64,000 nt of DNA from Marinobacterium weihaiense. GTDB lineage: Bacteria > Pseudomonadota > Gammaproteobacteria > Pseudomonadales > Balneatricaceae. The stretch is taken from NCBI RefSeq assembly GCF_019061305.1, contig NZ_JAHQZT010000009.1:62001-126000 (forward strand), written 5' to 3'. Positions 26,922-36,055 of the stretch are shown here, one piece after another; within the stretch, counting starts at the first letter, position 1, and each line of letters begins with the position of its first letter. The notes beneath the pieces were generated by a model. That model was not told where the DNA came from. It saw only the letters and a program-made list of their open reading frames with translations, and did not search any database. The position numbers and the translations under genes are program-made.

Positions 26922-28262
26922 TCAGCCGACCGGCAACTCGGCCCGCACCGCCAGCCCGCCAAGCTTTGAGGCCGCGAAGACCAGGCGGCCATCGTAGCTT
27001 TGCACCACGGCCTGGCAGATCGACAACCCCAGACCGCTGCCCTCGCTCTGCTCGTCCAGCCGCAGCCCCCGTGCCGACAGCTGCTGCAGCGCAGCCGCGT
27101 CGACACCGGCGCCATCATCATCGACCTGTATGCGCCAGCAGGCCCGCTCGGGGGTCGGCGCCAGAATCTGCAGCCGCACCCGGCGCTCGGCATGACGCCA
27201 AGCGTTATCGAGCAGGTTGCCGATCAGTTCCAGCATGTCGTCGCGGTCAAAGGGGATGCTGCCGTCCGGCAGCCGGGTGTCCAGGCGGATGTCATCGCGC
27301 CCGATGCGCAGCAGCAGCTGCTCCAGATGGGGAATCTCGTCTTGGGGCTGAAAGTGGCGCCCGGGGCCGGGTGAACCGGCAATGCGTGCCCGTCGCAGCT
27401 CGCGCTCGATGCGCTCGAACAGCTGATGGTACAGGCGCTGCAGCTGCTCCTGCACGGCCGGGTCCTGCTGTTGCTGTGCCAGCCATTGCAGTTCCTGCAG
27501 CGGGCGCTTGAGCTCATGGGCCAGGTTGCCCAGTGCGGTGCGCGAGCGGCTGATCTGCTCACCGGAGCGGTGCAGCAGCTGCGACAGGGTTTGCACCAGC
27601 GGCATGACTTCCTGCGGCAGCGCATCGGGAAAGCGCGGGTCGTCACCGGCCTGCTGACGCTCAAGCGCCTGGCGCAAGGGCTCAAGGCGCGCGAAGCCCG
27701 CCCGCAACACGCCTCGCTGCAGCACCAGCATCAGAGGCACGCTCAGGGCCAGCAACAGCAGCAGCCAGAGTTCGAAACGACGCTGTTCCTGTTGCAGTTC
27801 GGCGATGTCCTCCGCGACCCACAGGGTGAAAGCTTGCCCCCCACGGCTGAAGCCCTGCTCCAGCACCAGCCACCGCTGCTCGCCTACGCCGTCACGCAGC
27901 TCATGACGCTGCTGCCCCACGGGCAGCGGTTGCAGATCGGGCTCCAGATCCCAGAGCGACCGGGAGCGCTGTTGAAACTCCGCTGACAACAGCTGGTAAT
28001 AATACCCCGAGTGGACGCGCTGGTAGACCTGCGGCAGGGTCGCCGTAGCCAGTGTCCAGCGCCCGCTCATGTCCGGCTCCAGCGCCGCAATCAAGCTTTC
28101 GGCATCGTGCTCCAGTCGACTGAGCACCACCGCCTGTGTCAGCTGACTGACGCTGAAATGGATCAATGTCAGCAGACCGGTCATCACGACCAGCAGGACC
28201 AGCAGCAGCTGGCGGCGGATACGGGACTCCAGCGAAGGGGCCGCGGCTGGTTGCAGGCTCAA
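26922..28262 (-). CDS. sensor histidine kinase (QseC/PhoQ-like) of the PepSY/cytochrome b operon
   Basis: 446 residues. TM1 about 18-44, periplasmic domain about 45-163, TM2 about 164-184, then a HAMP-like linker. The phosphorylated His is H249 in NLAHELKRPLQE. The ATP-binding domain has an N-box (ELIGNLLDNAWRH), G1 (VDDDGAGV) and G2 (GSGLGLSI). It starts at a TTG that overlaps the TGA of the response-regulator gene, with GAGGGTG upstream, an unusual start in this window. Partner of the regulator encoded just before it. The ligand is unknown; neighbours point to redox or envelope signals. Confidence 0.9.
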   Translation of the reverse strand: MSLQPAAAPSLESRIRRQLLLVLLVVMTGLLTLIHFSVSQLTQAVVLSRLEHDAESLIAALEPDMSGRWTLATATLPQVYQRVHSGYYYQLLSAEFQQRSRSLWDLEPDLQPLPVGQQRHELRDGVGEQRWLVLEQGFSRGGQAFTLWVAEDIAELQQEQRRFELWLLLLLALSVPLMLVLQRGVLRAGFARLEPLRQALERQQAGDDPRFPDALPQEVMPLVQTLSQLLHRSGEQISRSRTALGNLAHELKRPLQELQWLAQQQQDPAVQEQLQRLYHQLFERIERELRRARIAGSPGPGRHFQPQDEIPHLEQLLLRIGRDDIRLDTRLPDGSIPFDRDDMLELIGNLLDNAWRHAERRVRLQILAPTPERACWRIQVDDDGAGVDAAALQQLSARGLRLDEQSEGSGLGLSICQAVVQSYDGRLVFAASKLGGLAVRAELPVG

Positions 28263-28936
28263 GCGTCACCCTCGCACCGACTGGGCAGCACATAGCCCTG
28301 ACCGCGCCGGGTTTGAATGCACTGGCGCCCCAGGCGCTGGCGCAAACGGTTGACGTAGACCTCGATCACGTTGCTGTCGCGCAGGTCGTCCTCTTCATAG
28401 ACATGCTCGCTCAGCTCGGTTTTCGACAGTACCCGGTCTGCATTCAGCATCATGTAGCGCAGCAGGCGAAACTCGCGCCCGGTCAGCCGGTGCACCTGCC
28501 CCTGGCCATCGCAGACCTGGCGCTGATCCAGATCCAGCGTCAGTCCAGCCACCTGCAGACGGCTGCTGGCATGGCCATGGTGACGGCGAATCACCACTTC
28601 CAGACGCGCCAGCAGTTCTTCGACATGAAACGGCTTGCCCAGATAGTCATCAGCACCGGCCTTGAGCCCATCCACCCGCTCGTGCCAGGCATCCCGGGCC
28701 GTCAGAATCAGGACGGGCATCTCCAGCCCGGACGCTCGCCAGTGATTAAGCACCTCCAGCCCCGGTCGCCCCGGTAGGCCCAGGTCGAGCACCACCGCAT
28801 CGAAGGCCTCCTCCCGGCCCAGAAACTCGCCGTCGATCCCGTCTTTGGCATGTTCCACGGCATACCCGGCCCGCTGCAGTTGCGGTTTCAGCCGTGCCAC
28901 CAGCTGCAGATCGTCTTCCACCAGCAGTATGCGCAT
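28259..28936 (-). CDS. OmpR/PhoP-family response regulator
   Basis: 225 residues. Receiver with acidic pair E7-D8-D9, phospho-acceptor D51 (VVLDLGLPG), Thr/Ala switch near 79 and K101 (LGKPF). The C-terminal winged helix (about 125-220) has LTGREFRLLRYMMLN...SKTELSEHVY...VYVNRLRQRL. Likely activates its own operon: a tandem 11-bp-spaced half-site lies upstream of the first gene (30199-30215). Confidence 0.93.
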   Translation of the reverse strand: MRILLVEDDLQLVARLKPQLQRAGYAVEHAKDGIDGEFLGREEAFDAVVLDLGLPGRPGLEVLNHWRASGLEMPVLILTARDAWHERVDGLKAGADDYLGKPFHVEELLARLEVVIRRHHGHASSRLQVAGLTLDLDQRQVCDGQGQVHRLTGREFRLLRYMMLNADRVLSKTELSEHVYEEDDLRDSNVIEVYVNRLRQRLGRQCIQTRRGQGYVLPSRCEGDA

Positions 28937-28938
28937 GT

Positions 28939-29265
28939 TCAGTCCTCGATTTCTTCCTTCACGACCTGGCCGGTGGCCGCATCCAGATAGAATTCGCGCA
29001 CCACGCCATCGGCACCCAGCACCTCGATTTCATATACCAGCAGCCCGTCTTCCAGCTCCAGCTCGACATCCAGCAGGTGTCCTTCCAGCCTCACCGGGTG
29101 CCGTGCCATCAGTTCGGACAGGGGACGAATCCGACCGTCCAGCATCAACTGCCGGGCCTCATCCTGGTCCAGGTCGCGACCGGCTTCCGCCTGTTCGGCC
29201 AACAGCGGCACGGCCAGGGCCAGGGCCACCAGTACCAGCAGTAGTGCGATTCCGCCCGTTTTCAT
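28939..29265 (-). CDS. PepSY-domain periplasmic protein
   Basis: 108 residues. Signal peptide about 1-28 (MKTGGIALLLVLVALALAVPLLAEQAEA). The rest is one PepSY fold: a helix ARQLMLDGRIRPLSELM, then three strands ending in GVVREFYLDAATGQVVKEEIED, the classic PepSY strand with DAxTGxV. PepSY domains are thought to inhibit proteases or sense in the periplasm. It is separated from the response-regulator gene by 2 bp and may modulate the kinase. Confidence 0.88.
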   Translation of the reverse strand: MKTGGIALLLVLVALALAVPLLAEQAEAGRDLDQDEARQLMLDGRIRPLSELMARHPVRLEGHLLDVELELEDGLLVYEIEVLGADGVVREFYLDAATGQVVKEEIED

Positions 29266-29331
29266 ATCCAGCTCCTCACCAAGGCGCCGCCACCGAAACA
29301 GGGTTCGGTGGCGGTTGTTTCACATCCGGTT

Positions 29332-29868
29332 TCAGCATACATCAGACTGGCCGGGACTGCGCTTGCGCCCTGTCAGCATCGCCCGCGGCAGATTCTCGCG
29401 ATGACGCCAGCTGGCCAGCGCCACACCGGCCAGATGCAGGCCCACCAGCACCAGCAGCGCATTGGCCAGCCATTCATGTGCAGCTTCGACCCAGGCCTCG
29501 CCCCACAGCCAGTCGGTATACAGCCACCCGGTGGTGGCCAGTAACGCCAGGCCGGTCAGCAGCAGAACCACCATCATGCCCCCGGCGGGGTTGTGGCCCA
29601 GATACCGCGCCTCACGGCCCGTGCGCATCCGCTGCAGATAAGCCAGTACCTGACGCGGCGGACGCACGAACTGGCAAAAGCGTGCATAACGGGGGCCGCA
29701 CAGCCCCCAGACCAGCCGGAAGAGCAACAGCCCGGCCAGGGTATACCCCGTGATCTCGTGCAGATCCTGCCACCGGTCGGCACTGATCCATGACAGGGCA
29801 AAGCACAGTGCCAGCGCCCCGTGAAACAGACGCACTCCGGGGTCCCAGACCTTTACGCCGGCATCCAT
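29332..29868 (-). CDS. cytochrome b561-like (DUF4405/b/b6) membrane protein
   Basis: 178 residues with four membrane helices (about 14-30, 38-58, 97-115, 133-152). Histidines at 16, 37, 131 and 145 are placed as heme b ligands in the first, second and last helices, as in cytochrome b561 family proteins that carry electrons to or from a periplasmic partner. Encoded between two PepSY-protein genes, so one of those may be its soluble partner. GGAGGTCC precedes the ATG. Confidence 0.88.
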   Translation of the reverse strand: MDAGVKVWDPGVRLFHGALALCFALSWISADRWQDLHEITGYTLAGLLLFRLVWGLCGPRYARFCQFVRPPRQVLAYLQRMRTGREARYLGHNPAGGMMVVLLLTGLALLATTGWLYTDWLWGEAWVEAAHEWLANALLVLVGLHLAGVALASWRHRENLPRAMLTGRKRSPGQSDVC

Positions 29869-29879
29869 GGCGGACCTCC

Positions 29880-30149
29880 TCAGTCGTCCAGTTCCATTTT
29901 GACCATGTCAAAGGTTTTGGGGTTGAAATAGGCTTCGACACGACGCTGTTTCTCGTCATAGCCATAGATTTCGTAGCAGCCGTCGTCGATTTTGAAGCGC
30001 TTGATTTCCCAGCCCTTGGCGGCGATGGCGTCACGGAAGGCCTGTTCACTCTGCCATTCGTTTACCGGTACCTTGCAGTCGTCATCCGCCAGTGCCAACG
30101 GGGAAACAACGGCGCCAGACAGCATCAGGGTTGCGATCAGTTTTTTCAT
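29880..30149 (-). CDS. PepSY-type small secreted protein
   Basis: 89 residues from MKKLIATLMLSG (AGGAG upstream; a longer frame to 30242 crosses the promoter). Signal peptide cleaved near SPLALA-DDDC. The mature part (about 68 residues) has a helix EQAFRDAIAAKGWEIKRFKIDDGCYEIYGYDEKQRRVEAYFNPKTFDMVKME, i.e. a PepSY_2-type domain. Two cysteines (about 25 and 58) could form a disulfide. First gene of a five-gene operon: PepSY, cytochrome b, PepSY, regulator, kinase. Confidence 0.85.
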   Translation of the reverse strand: MKKLIATLMLSGAVVSPLALADDDCKVPVNEWQSEQAFRDAIAAKGWEIKRFKIDDGCYEIYGYDEKQRRVEAYFNPKTFDMVKMELDD

Positions 30150-30182
30150 GGGATGTGCTCCTGTTGATAAGTGACAGGAGCC

Positions 30183-30215
30183 AGTGTAAAGGTCAGGGCT
30201 GAAACCAAACTTAAA
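30183..30215 (-). promoter_or_regulatory. promoter and OmpR-type tandem site of the PepSY/cytochrome b operon
   Basis: On the minus strand TTTAAG (30210-30215) and TTTCAG (30199-30204) are 11 bp apart, the spacing of tandem OmpR/PhoB-family half-sites. They cover the -35 region of a candidate -10, TACACT (30183-30188). This fits a weak -35 promoter switched on by the operon's own regulator. Assignment is by pattern only. Confidence 0.4.
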
Positions 30216-30260
30216 AGCGCGACCGATAGCGATGACGATCATTGGTGTTGTGGGCAGTGA

Positions 30261-30851
30261 TCAATCCGGCAACCGCATCAGCTCGCCACGGGTCTGGGTC
30301 GTCAGCTGCTGCAGGCAGGCCTCCAGCGGCTGTGCCTCGCCACTCAGGCACGCCTGCACCTGCTGCGCATATTCGACCTCCAGCTGCAGCCCGGCCTGCT
30401 CGGCCAGGTGACGTACCAGGGCCTCGTGGGCATAGTCGAACTGCACCCGGGCAACACTTTGCGGCCGGACTTCCATGAACTCGGCTTGCTGCAGCGGCTC
30501 ACTGACGGCCTGACTGTAGGCGCGCACCAGGCCGCCGGCCCCCAGCTTGATACCACCGAAGTAGCGCACGACCGTGGCCAGTACATGGTCCAGCCCCTTA
30601 TGCTGCAACACGTTCAGCATCGGTTTGGCGGCCGTGCCCGAAGGCTCGCCGTCATCCGATTGACGCACCTGCCCGTCCACCAGCATGACATAGCAAACAT
30701 GGCGGGCATCCGGGTGCTGGCGCCAGAGTTCGGCCACCCGCTCCAGCCCGGCCTGGTGAGAATGGATCGGCTCGATGCAGCCGAGGAAGCGTGACTTCTT
30801 GATCTCCAGTTCACTGTGCAGTGGGGCGGCAAGGGTCTTGTAATGGGCCAT
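30261..30851 (-). CDS. YigZ/IMPACT-family protein
   Basis: 196 residues. N-terminal UPF0029 domain with EIKKSRFLGCIEPIHS, HVCYVMLV and the signature DDGEPSGTAAKPMLNVL, then VRYFGGIKLGAGGLVRAYSQAV. The C-terminal ~65 residues are a DUF1949 ferredoxin-like domain. Bacterial members may act in translation stress by analogy to IMPACT; no reaction is known. Divergent from hrpB. Confidence 0.9.
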   Translation of the reverse strand: MAHYKTLAAPLHSELEIKKSRFLGCIEPIHSHQAGLERVAELWRQHPDARHVCYVMLVDGQVRQSDDGEPSGTAAKPMLNVLQHKGLDHVLATVVRYFGGIKLGAGGLVRAYSQAVSEPLQQAEFMEVRPQSVARVQFDYAHEALVRHLAEQAGLQLEVEYAQQVQACLSGEAQPLEACLQQLTTQTRGELMRLPD

Positions 30852-30996
30852 GGGGTCCTCGTGATCGGGTGCAGCCGCTGATGATAGTACAATTCACCCT
30901 CGACTGTCGGCCCGCGCTCGGCACCCCGGCCCCGATATTGGTACACTGCAGCCCTGTTTCATTCTGTTAAGCGTCACCTTGTTGAGCGGACCCCGA

Positions 30997-33519
30997 ATGC
31001 CCGACCAGTCTCCCCTCCCCATCGACCCGCTGCTGCCCCGGATCTGCCAGACCCTGTGCGATCATGACGAACTGATTCTGCAGGCCGAGCCCGGCGCCGG
31101 CAAAACCACCCGCGTGCCCCTGGCCCTGCTGGATCAGTCCTGGCTGGGTCGGCAGAAGATTCTGCTGCTGGAGCCTCGGCGCCTGGCCGCCAAGGCCGCC
31201 GCCGCCCGCCTGGCACAGCAGCTGGGTGAAGCGGTGGGCGAGCGGGTCGGCTATCGCATCCGCCTGGAAAGCCGGATCAGTGCACGCACGGTCATTGAAG
31301 TGGTCACCGAGGGAGTGCTGACGCGCATGCTGCAGGAAGACCCCGGTCTCGAAGGAATCGGGCTGGTCATTTTCGATGAGTTTCACGAGCGCAGCCTGGA
31401 CGCCGATACCGGCCTGGCGCTGGCCCTGCAGGGGCGCGAACTGCTGCGCGAAGGGCCGCCGCTCAAGCTGCTGCTGATGTCGGCTACCCTCGACAGCGAT
31501 GCCCTCTCCACACTACTGAACCAGGCTCCTGTGCTGTGCAGCGAGGGGCGCAGCTACCCGGTGAGCCTGCATTACGGCAGCCCCGTACGTATCGACGAGC
31601 CGGTAGCGCCCAGAGTCGTGCGCTGCATTCAGCAAGCCCTGAGCGCACATGCGGGCAGCCTGTTGGTGTTTCTGCCCGGCCAGGGCGAGATTCGGCAGGT
31701 GCAACAGCAACTGGGCGACGCCGTGAATGACCCCGCGCTGCTCATTGCTCCTCTGTATGGCGACCTGCCCCTGAATGAACAGCAGCGCGCCATCGCGCCT
31801 GCACCGGACGGTCAGCGCAAGGTGGTACTGGCTACCGCCATTGCCGAAACCAGCCTGACCATTGACGGTATCGAAGTGGTGATCGATGCCGGGCTCAGCC
31901 GCCAGGCCCGCTTCGATCCGGCCAGCGGCATGACCCGGCTGCACACCACGCGGGTCTCGGCCGCTGCCGCGACTCAGCGCGCTGGCCGGGCTGGTCGTCT
32001 GGGTCCGGGCAGCTGCTACCGGCTCTGGTCGGAACAGCAGCAGGCCCAGCTGGAGGCCCATGCCCCCGCCGAGATCCTGCAGGCGGACCTGGCGCCGCTG
32101 GCTCTGCAACTGCTGCGCTGGGGTGTCAATGACCCAAACGAACTGGCCTGGCTGGATCCGCCCCCGGCAGCAGCCTACGCCCAGGCACTGGACCTGTTGC
32201 AGCGCCTTGAGGCCGTCGACTCGCCCGCGCCCGGACAGTATCGCCTCACTGCCCGGGGGGAACAGATGGCCGAACTGCCGGCGCATCCGCGCCTGGCCCA
32301 CCTGCTGCTGTGCGGTCAGGCGCACGGCATGGCCGACCTGGCGGCTGACCTGGCGGCACTGCTGTCGGAACGTGACCCGCTCAACACCCGACAGGCGGAT
32401 CTGCAGCAGCGCCTGGACTGGCTGAAGCACCCTGACGGCGGGCGCCATCGCATCCACCGCCTGGCCCGGCAGTTTCGGCACCTCTGCCCGCCCGCCGCCA
32501 GCACGGCCACTGCCAAGCTTACCGGGGAGCAGGCCCCGGGGTATTTGCTGGCCTGCGCCTACCCGGACCGCATTGCCCTTGGGCGCGACCAGCAGGCCGG
32601 CCAGTACCGACTCAGCGGCGGCCGCGGCGCCCGACTGGATTCCCAGGACCGACTGAGCCGCCACCCCTGGCTGGCAGTGGCCTCGTTGAGCAGCCGCCAG
32701 GGCCAGGCCACCGACCAGATCCGCCTCGCGGCGCCGCTGGACCCGGCCCTGTTTGACGGCCCACTGGCCTCGTTGAAGCAGCAGCGCCAGGTGGTCGACT
32801 GGGACACACGGGCGGACCGATTGATCGCCGAGCGGCAAGCCTGCATCGGAGCACTGGTCCTGTCACGCACGCCCGATACAAGCCTCGATCCGGCCCGCCG
32901 CACCGAGGCCATTCTGGCCCTGATTCGCCGTGAGGGCCTCGGGCTACTGAACCTGGATGAAAACTGCACCCGCCTGTGCCAGCGCATCGCCTTTGTCCGC
33001 CGCCATGATCCCGCCCCCGAGTGCTGGCCGGACCTGTCCGAGACCGGCCTGCTGGCCACCCTGGAAGACTGGCTGGCCCCCTGGCTGGACCGAGTCACCA
33101 AGCGCAGTGATCTGCAGGCACTGGAGCTGCTGCCGCTACTGCGCAACCAGCTGGACTGGCCACAACAACAGGCACTGGACAGTCTGGCACCGGAGCGCAT
33201 GGAGGTCCCGTCCGGCTCACGCATTCGCATCGATTACAGTCAGGACGCACCGGTGCTGGCGGTCAAGCTGCAGGAGATGTTCGGCTGTGCCCGCACCCCC
33301 GAGCTGGGTTTTGGCGTGCCCCTGACCCTGCACCTGCTGTCACCGGCACAGCGGCCACTACAAGTCACACGGGATCTGGCGGGGTTCTGGCAGGGCAGCT
33401 ATGCCGACGTACGCAAGGAGATGAAGGGCCGCTACCCCAAGCACCCCTGGCCGGAAGATCCGGCCAGGGCCGAGCCCACTGCTCGAACCAAACGTGCCCA
33501 GGCCCGTCAGTCGTCCTGA
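30997..33519 (+). CDS. hrpB: ATP-dependent helicase HrpB
   Basis: 840 residues, DEAH-box helicase. Start at the ATG 30997 with GAGCGGA just before; a TTG six codons earlier is possible. P-loop EPGAGKTT (31-38), DEFHER (127-132), SAT at MSATLD, motif VI QRAGRAGRLGPG. The C-terminal half has the HrpB-specific extension ending in KEMKGRYPKHPWPEDP. Its cellular role is poorly known. The last 13 bases overlap the end of the convergent histidine-kinase gene. Confidence 0.92.
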   Translation: MPDQSPLPIDPLLPRICQTLCDHDELILQAEPGAGKTTRVPLALLDQSWLGRQKILLLEPRRLAAKAAAARLAQQLGEAVGERVGYRIRLESRISARTVIEVVTEGVLTRMLQEDPGLEGIGLVIFDEFHERSLDADTGLALALQGRELLREGPPLKLLLMSATLDSDALSTLLNQAPVLCSEGRSYPVSLHYGSPVRIDEPVAPRVVRCIQQALSAHAGSLLVFLPGQGEIRQVQQQLGDAVNDPALLIAPLYGDLPLNEQQRAIAPAPDGQRKVVLATAIAETSLTIDGIEVVIDAGLSRQARFDPASGMTRLHTTRVSAAAATQRAGRAGRLGPGSCYRLWSEQQQAQLEAHAPAEILQADLAPLALQLLRWGVNDPNELAWLDPPPAAAYAQALDLLQRLEAVDSPAPGQYRLTARGEQMAELPAHPRLAHLLLCGQAHGMADLAADLAALLSERDPLNTRQADLQQRLDWLKHPDGGRHRIHRLARQFRHLCPPAASTATAKLTGEQAPGYLLACAYPDRIALGRDQQAGQYRLSGGRGARLDSQDRLSRHPWLAVASLSSRQGQATDQIRLAAPLDPALFDGPLASLKQQRQVVDWDTRADRLIAERQACIGALVLSRTPDTSLDPARRTEAILALIRREGLGLLNLDENCTRLCQRIAFVRRHDPAPECWPDLSETGLLATLEDWLAPWLDRVTKRSDLQALELLPLLRNQLDWPQQQALDSLAPERMEVPSGSRIRIDYSQDAPVLAVKLQEMFGCARTPELGFGVPLTLHLLSPAQRPLQVTRDLAGFWQGSYADVRKEMKGRYPKHPWPEDPARAEPTARTKRAQARQSS

Positions 33520-35576
33520 CCGGCCTGCGCCAGCTCGATCCAGAACCGGCTGCCGTGCCCCGGCTGGCTGTCGCAGCCGATCCGCCCCTCCATCAGTTCC
33601 ACCAGGTGTTTGCTGATGTTAAGGCCGATACCGGTACCGGGGATGGTGCCGGTTTCATGCCCCAACCGACTGAACGGCAGAAACAGTTCGGGCTGGCGCT
33701 CCGGTGCAATCCCGGCGCCGGTATCACTGACACTGATGCGCACTCGTCCGGCGGCGGCACTGGCTTCGACCTGCACTACACCACCGGCACGGTTGTACTT
33801 GACCGCATTGGACAGCAGGTTCAGCAACACCTGGTTGAGCCGCCCGGCATCAGCCTGCACGATTAGCTCCCGGCCCTGTTCGAACCGGCACAGCGCAACC
33901 TGCTGCGCCTGCGCCTGAGGTTCGATCATGCGCAGGCAGCTATCCACGGCATCGCTCAGCGGCACCGCCACCCGCTGCAGGTGCACCCGGTCCGACTGCA
34001 CCTGTGCCAGATCGAGCACATCGTTGATCAAATGCAGCAAGTGCTGGGACGCCTGCAGGATCTCGTCGATACAGGCCTGTTCATCCTCGCCCAGCGACGG
34101 GCTGGCGCGCACCAGTTCGGCAAAGCCGATGATGGATGACAGCGGCGTACGCAGCTCGTGGCTGATGCTGGACAAAAAACGGTTCTTGGCGCGGTTGGCC
34201 CGCCCCAGGTCGCGTCCCATGCGAATCACCGCATCGGCACTGCGCTGTAGCTCCTGCAGGCGAAAGCGCGGCCGCGGCTGGTCATAATACTCGTGCCCGA
34301 TCTCAATCAGGATGTGGTTCAGCGTTTCCAGCGGCGCCGAGATCGAGCGGCTCAGCCAGACCGAGCGGCGCCAGGTATAGGCAAAGAACAACAGGTAGAA
34401 CAGCAACAGCCCGGCAATCAGCAGATAGCCGATATTGCGAAAGTGGTCCGCCAGCCGCTCCGTCGAGCCATACACCGCCTCCTCGTCCACCAGGGTCAGC
34501 AGCTGCCAGCCGGTGGCATCAATCTCGCGCCAGGCGACCCGCTTGCGACCGCCGTTCAGGACCAGTACGCCACCGCCGTCGGCAGCAGCGCGCATCATCC
34601 GGGCCAGCTCGGCCGTATCGGCACGCCGGGCGATATTGAACCGTTCCGGCTTGAAGCTTTCCTGCTCGATCGCCTCGCGGTAGCTGAAACGGGTCAGCTC
34701 CTGCAGGCCAAAGTCCGCTTCGGCTCGGGGCGGCAAGGCCATCAGGGTGCCCTGCCGATTGACCAGCACCGCATACCCTTGCCAGGGAATTTCCAGCTGC
34801 AGGATCTGCTCGACAATACTGGCCACGGTAATATCCAGCCCGACGACCCCTTCCAGAACATCTCCTCGGTAAACCGGGGCCACCGCCGAGGTCATCCACC
34901 CCAGACCGGCCGGATCGACATACACATCGGTCCAGACCACGTCACGGGACGGGTTGTGCTCGGCGTCCGCCGCGTAATAGAAACTGTATTCGGGAATGTT
35001 CATGCGCGGCGGATACTGCGAGGGCGTATCGAACCAGGGATAGATGCGGTTGTAGGAATCCCGGCTGTTGAAGTAGACCGCATTGACCAGGGGGTTGGCC
35101 CGCAGCAGGCTCTGCATCAGCGGGTCCAGGGACTCCAGGCGGCGCACCTTGTCCAGATCCTGCTGCTCGGGCGGCGTAATCGCCGAGTAGAAGGACGCTG
35201 CCCGGCCGTCATTACGCGGGCTGTAGAGCACCCCGGCAGCATTGCGGGCATATTCCTGGCCGGGCTGCATGGGCAAGGGGGCCTCAAGGGCTCGCCAGGT
35301 CGCTTGCCGATAGATGTCGGCCAGCGCACTCACCGCATGCAGCTGTTCATCGATGACATTGACTTCGAGCCGCGCCGTGTTGGCCAGCTGCTCATCCGCC
35401 TGCCGGCGCAGCAGCTCCACGTTGGCATCACGGATGTGCTGACTGGAAAACAGATAGACCGCCACCAGCAGGGTTTCCACCAGCAGTAGCGGAATCAGGG
35501 CACTGCGCACCAGTGCCCGCCATACCCAGCGCTGGGTGCTGAGCAGCTCGAAGGGGCGCAGCGGCCGGAATGGCAT
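33507..35576 (-). CDS. orphan membrane histidine kinase with double-Cache sensor
   Basis: 689 residues. TM1 about 24-44, periplasmic dCache-type sensor about 45-380 (strands such as WTDVYVDPAGLGWMTSAVAP and VVGLDITVASIVEQ), TM2 about 383-401. Phospho-His is H473 in SSISHELRTPLSS; N-box NLLSNAVKYN, G1 VSDTGAGI, G2 GTGIGLNISKHLVELM. No receiver domain and no regulator next to it, so the partner is elsewhere. Its ATG overlaps the TGA of the upstream monooxygenase gene (TGATG), a tight coupling. The ligand may be a small organic or amino acid, as for many dCache domains. Confidence 0.9.
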   Translation of the reverse strand: MPFRPLRPFELLSTQRWVWRALVRSALIPLLLVETLLVAVYLFSSQHIRDANVELLRRQADEQLANTARLEVNVIDEQLHAVSALADIYRQATWRALEAPLPMQPGQEYARNAAGVLYSPRNDGRAASFYSAITPPEQQDLDKVRRLESLDPLMQSLLRANPLVNAVYFNSRDSYNRIYPWFDTPSQYPPRMNIPEYSFYYAADAEHNPSRDVVWTDVYVDPAGLGWMTSAVAPVYRGDVLEGVVGLDITVASIVEQILQLEIPWQGYAVLVNRQGTLMALPPRAEADFGLQELTRFSYREAIEQESFKPERFNIARRADTAELARMMRAAADGGGVLVLNGGRKRVAWREIDATGWQLLTLVDEEAVYGSTERLADHFRNIGYLLIAGLLLFYLLFFAYTWRRSVWLSRSISAPLETLNHILIEIGHEYYDQPRPRFRLQELQRSADAVIRMGRDLGRANRAKNRFLSSISHELRTPLSSIIGFAELVRASPSLGEDEQACIDEILQASQHLLHLINDVLDLAQVQSDRVHLQRVAVPLSDAVDSCLRMIEPQAQAQQVALCRFEQGRELIVQADAGRLNQVLLNLLSNAVKYNRAGGVVQVEASAAAGRVRISVSDTGAGIAPERQPELFLPFSRLGHETGTIPGTGIGLNISKHLVELMEGRIGCDSQPGHGSRFWIELAQAGQDD

Positions 35577-35887
35577 CAGTCGATTCCGGCAAAGATCTCC
35601 ACTTCATGCATTTCAAGACCGCCACCGCTGCCGAAGGCTTCCTTGGGCAGCGACTGCTCGCGGTGCGCGGCCTTGAAGTCCTCGGAAGCCACCCAGGCTT
35701 CGAAGGCGCCCTTGTCACGCCAGTGGGTCATGACCACCCAGGGGCAGCCGTCATTGGCCGGACGCATGACTTCCAGACGTACGAAACCCGGCTGCTGCTC
35801 CACCTGCCCAGCACGCTGACGAAAGCGTTCGGCAAAGGCTTCTTCGTATCCGGGGTTAACCATAATGCGATTGGCAACAACAAACAT
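35576..35887 (-). CDS. antibiotic-biosynthesis-monooxygenase domain protein, IsdG/HmoA-like
   Basis: 103 residues from MFVVANRIMV, with AGGAGA upstream. A single ferredoxin-like ABM domain. The residues N6, W65 and H75 sit at the positions of the IsdG-type N-W-H catalytic triad for heme degradation, and HWRDKGAFEAWVASEDFKAAH matches HmoA-like proteins. A heme-degrading or heme-binding role is therefore likely, though ABM proteins also include quinol monooxygenases. It is the first gene of a two-gene unit with the Cache histidine kinase, which suggests the kinase signal and this enzyme are linked. Confidence 0.75.
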   Translation of the reverse strand: MFVVANRIMVNPGYEEAFAERFRQRAGQVEQQPGFVRLEVMRPANDGCPWVVMTHWRDKGAFEAWVASEDFKAAHREQSLPKEAFGSGGGLEMHEVEIFAGID

Positions 35888-36055
35888 GACGCTCTCCTGC
35901 ACAGGGGAATTGTTTGCAGTCTAACAGACTATCGAAGCGAGGAAACGAACCGGCACCGCGGGGATAAAGGCACGGGACTAAAAAGGCACGACAGGAAAAG
36001 ATAGGAGTGACGCGGGAAGAAAATGCGGCCCCGAAGGGCCGCCGATGTGGCACGA

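Noticed and set aside
31513-32838. 441-codon minus-strand frame antisense to hrpB
   Set aside because: Lies wholly within hrpB, no SD, shadow-type composition.
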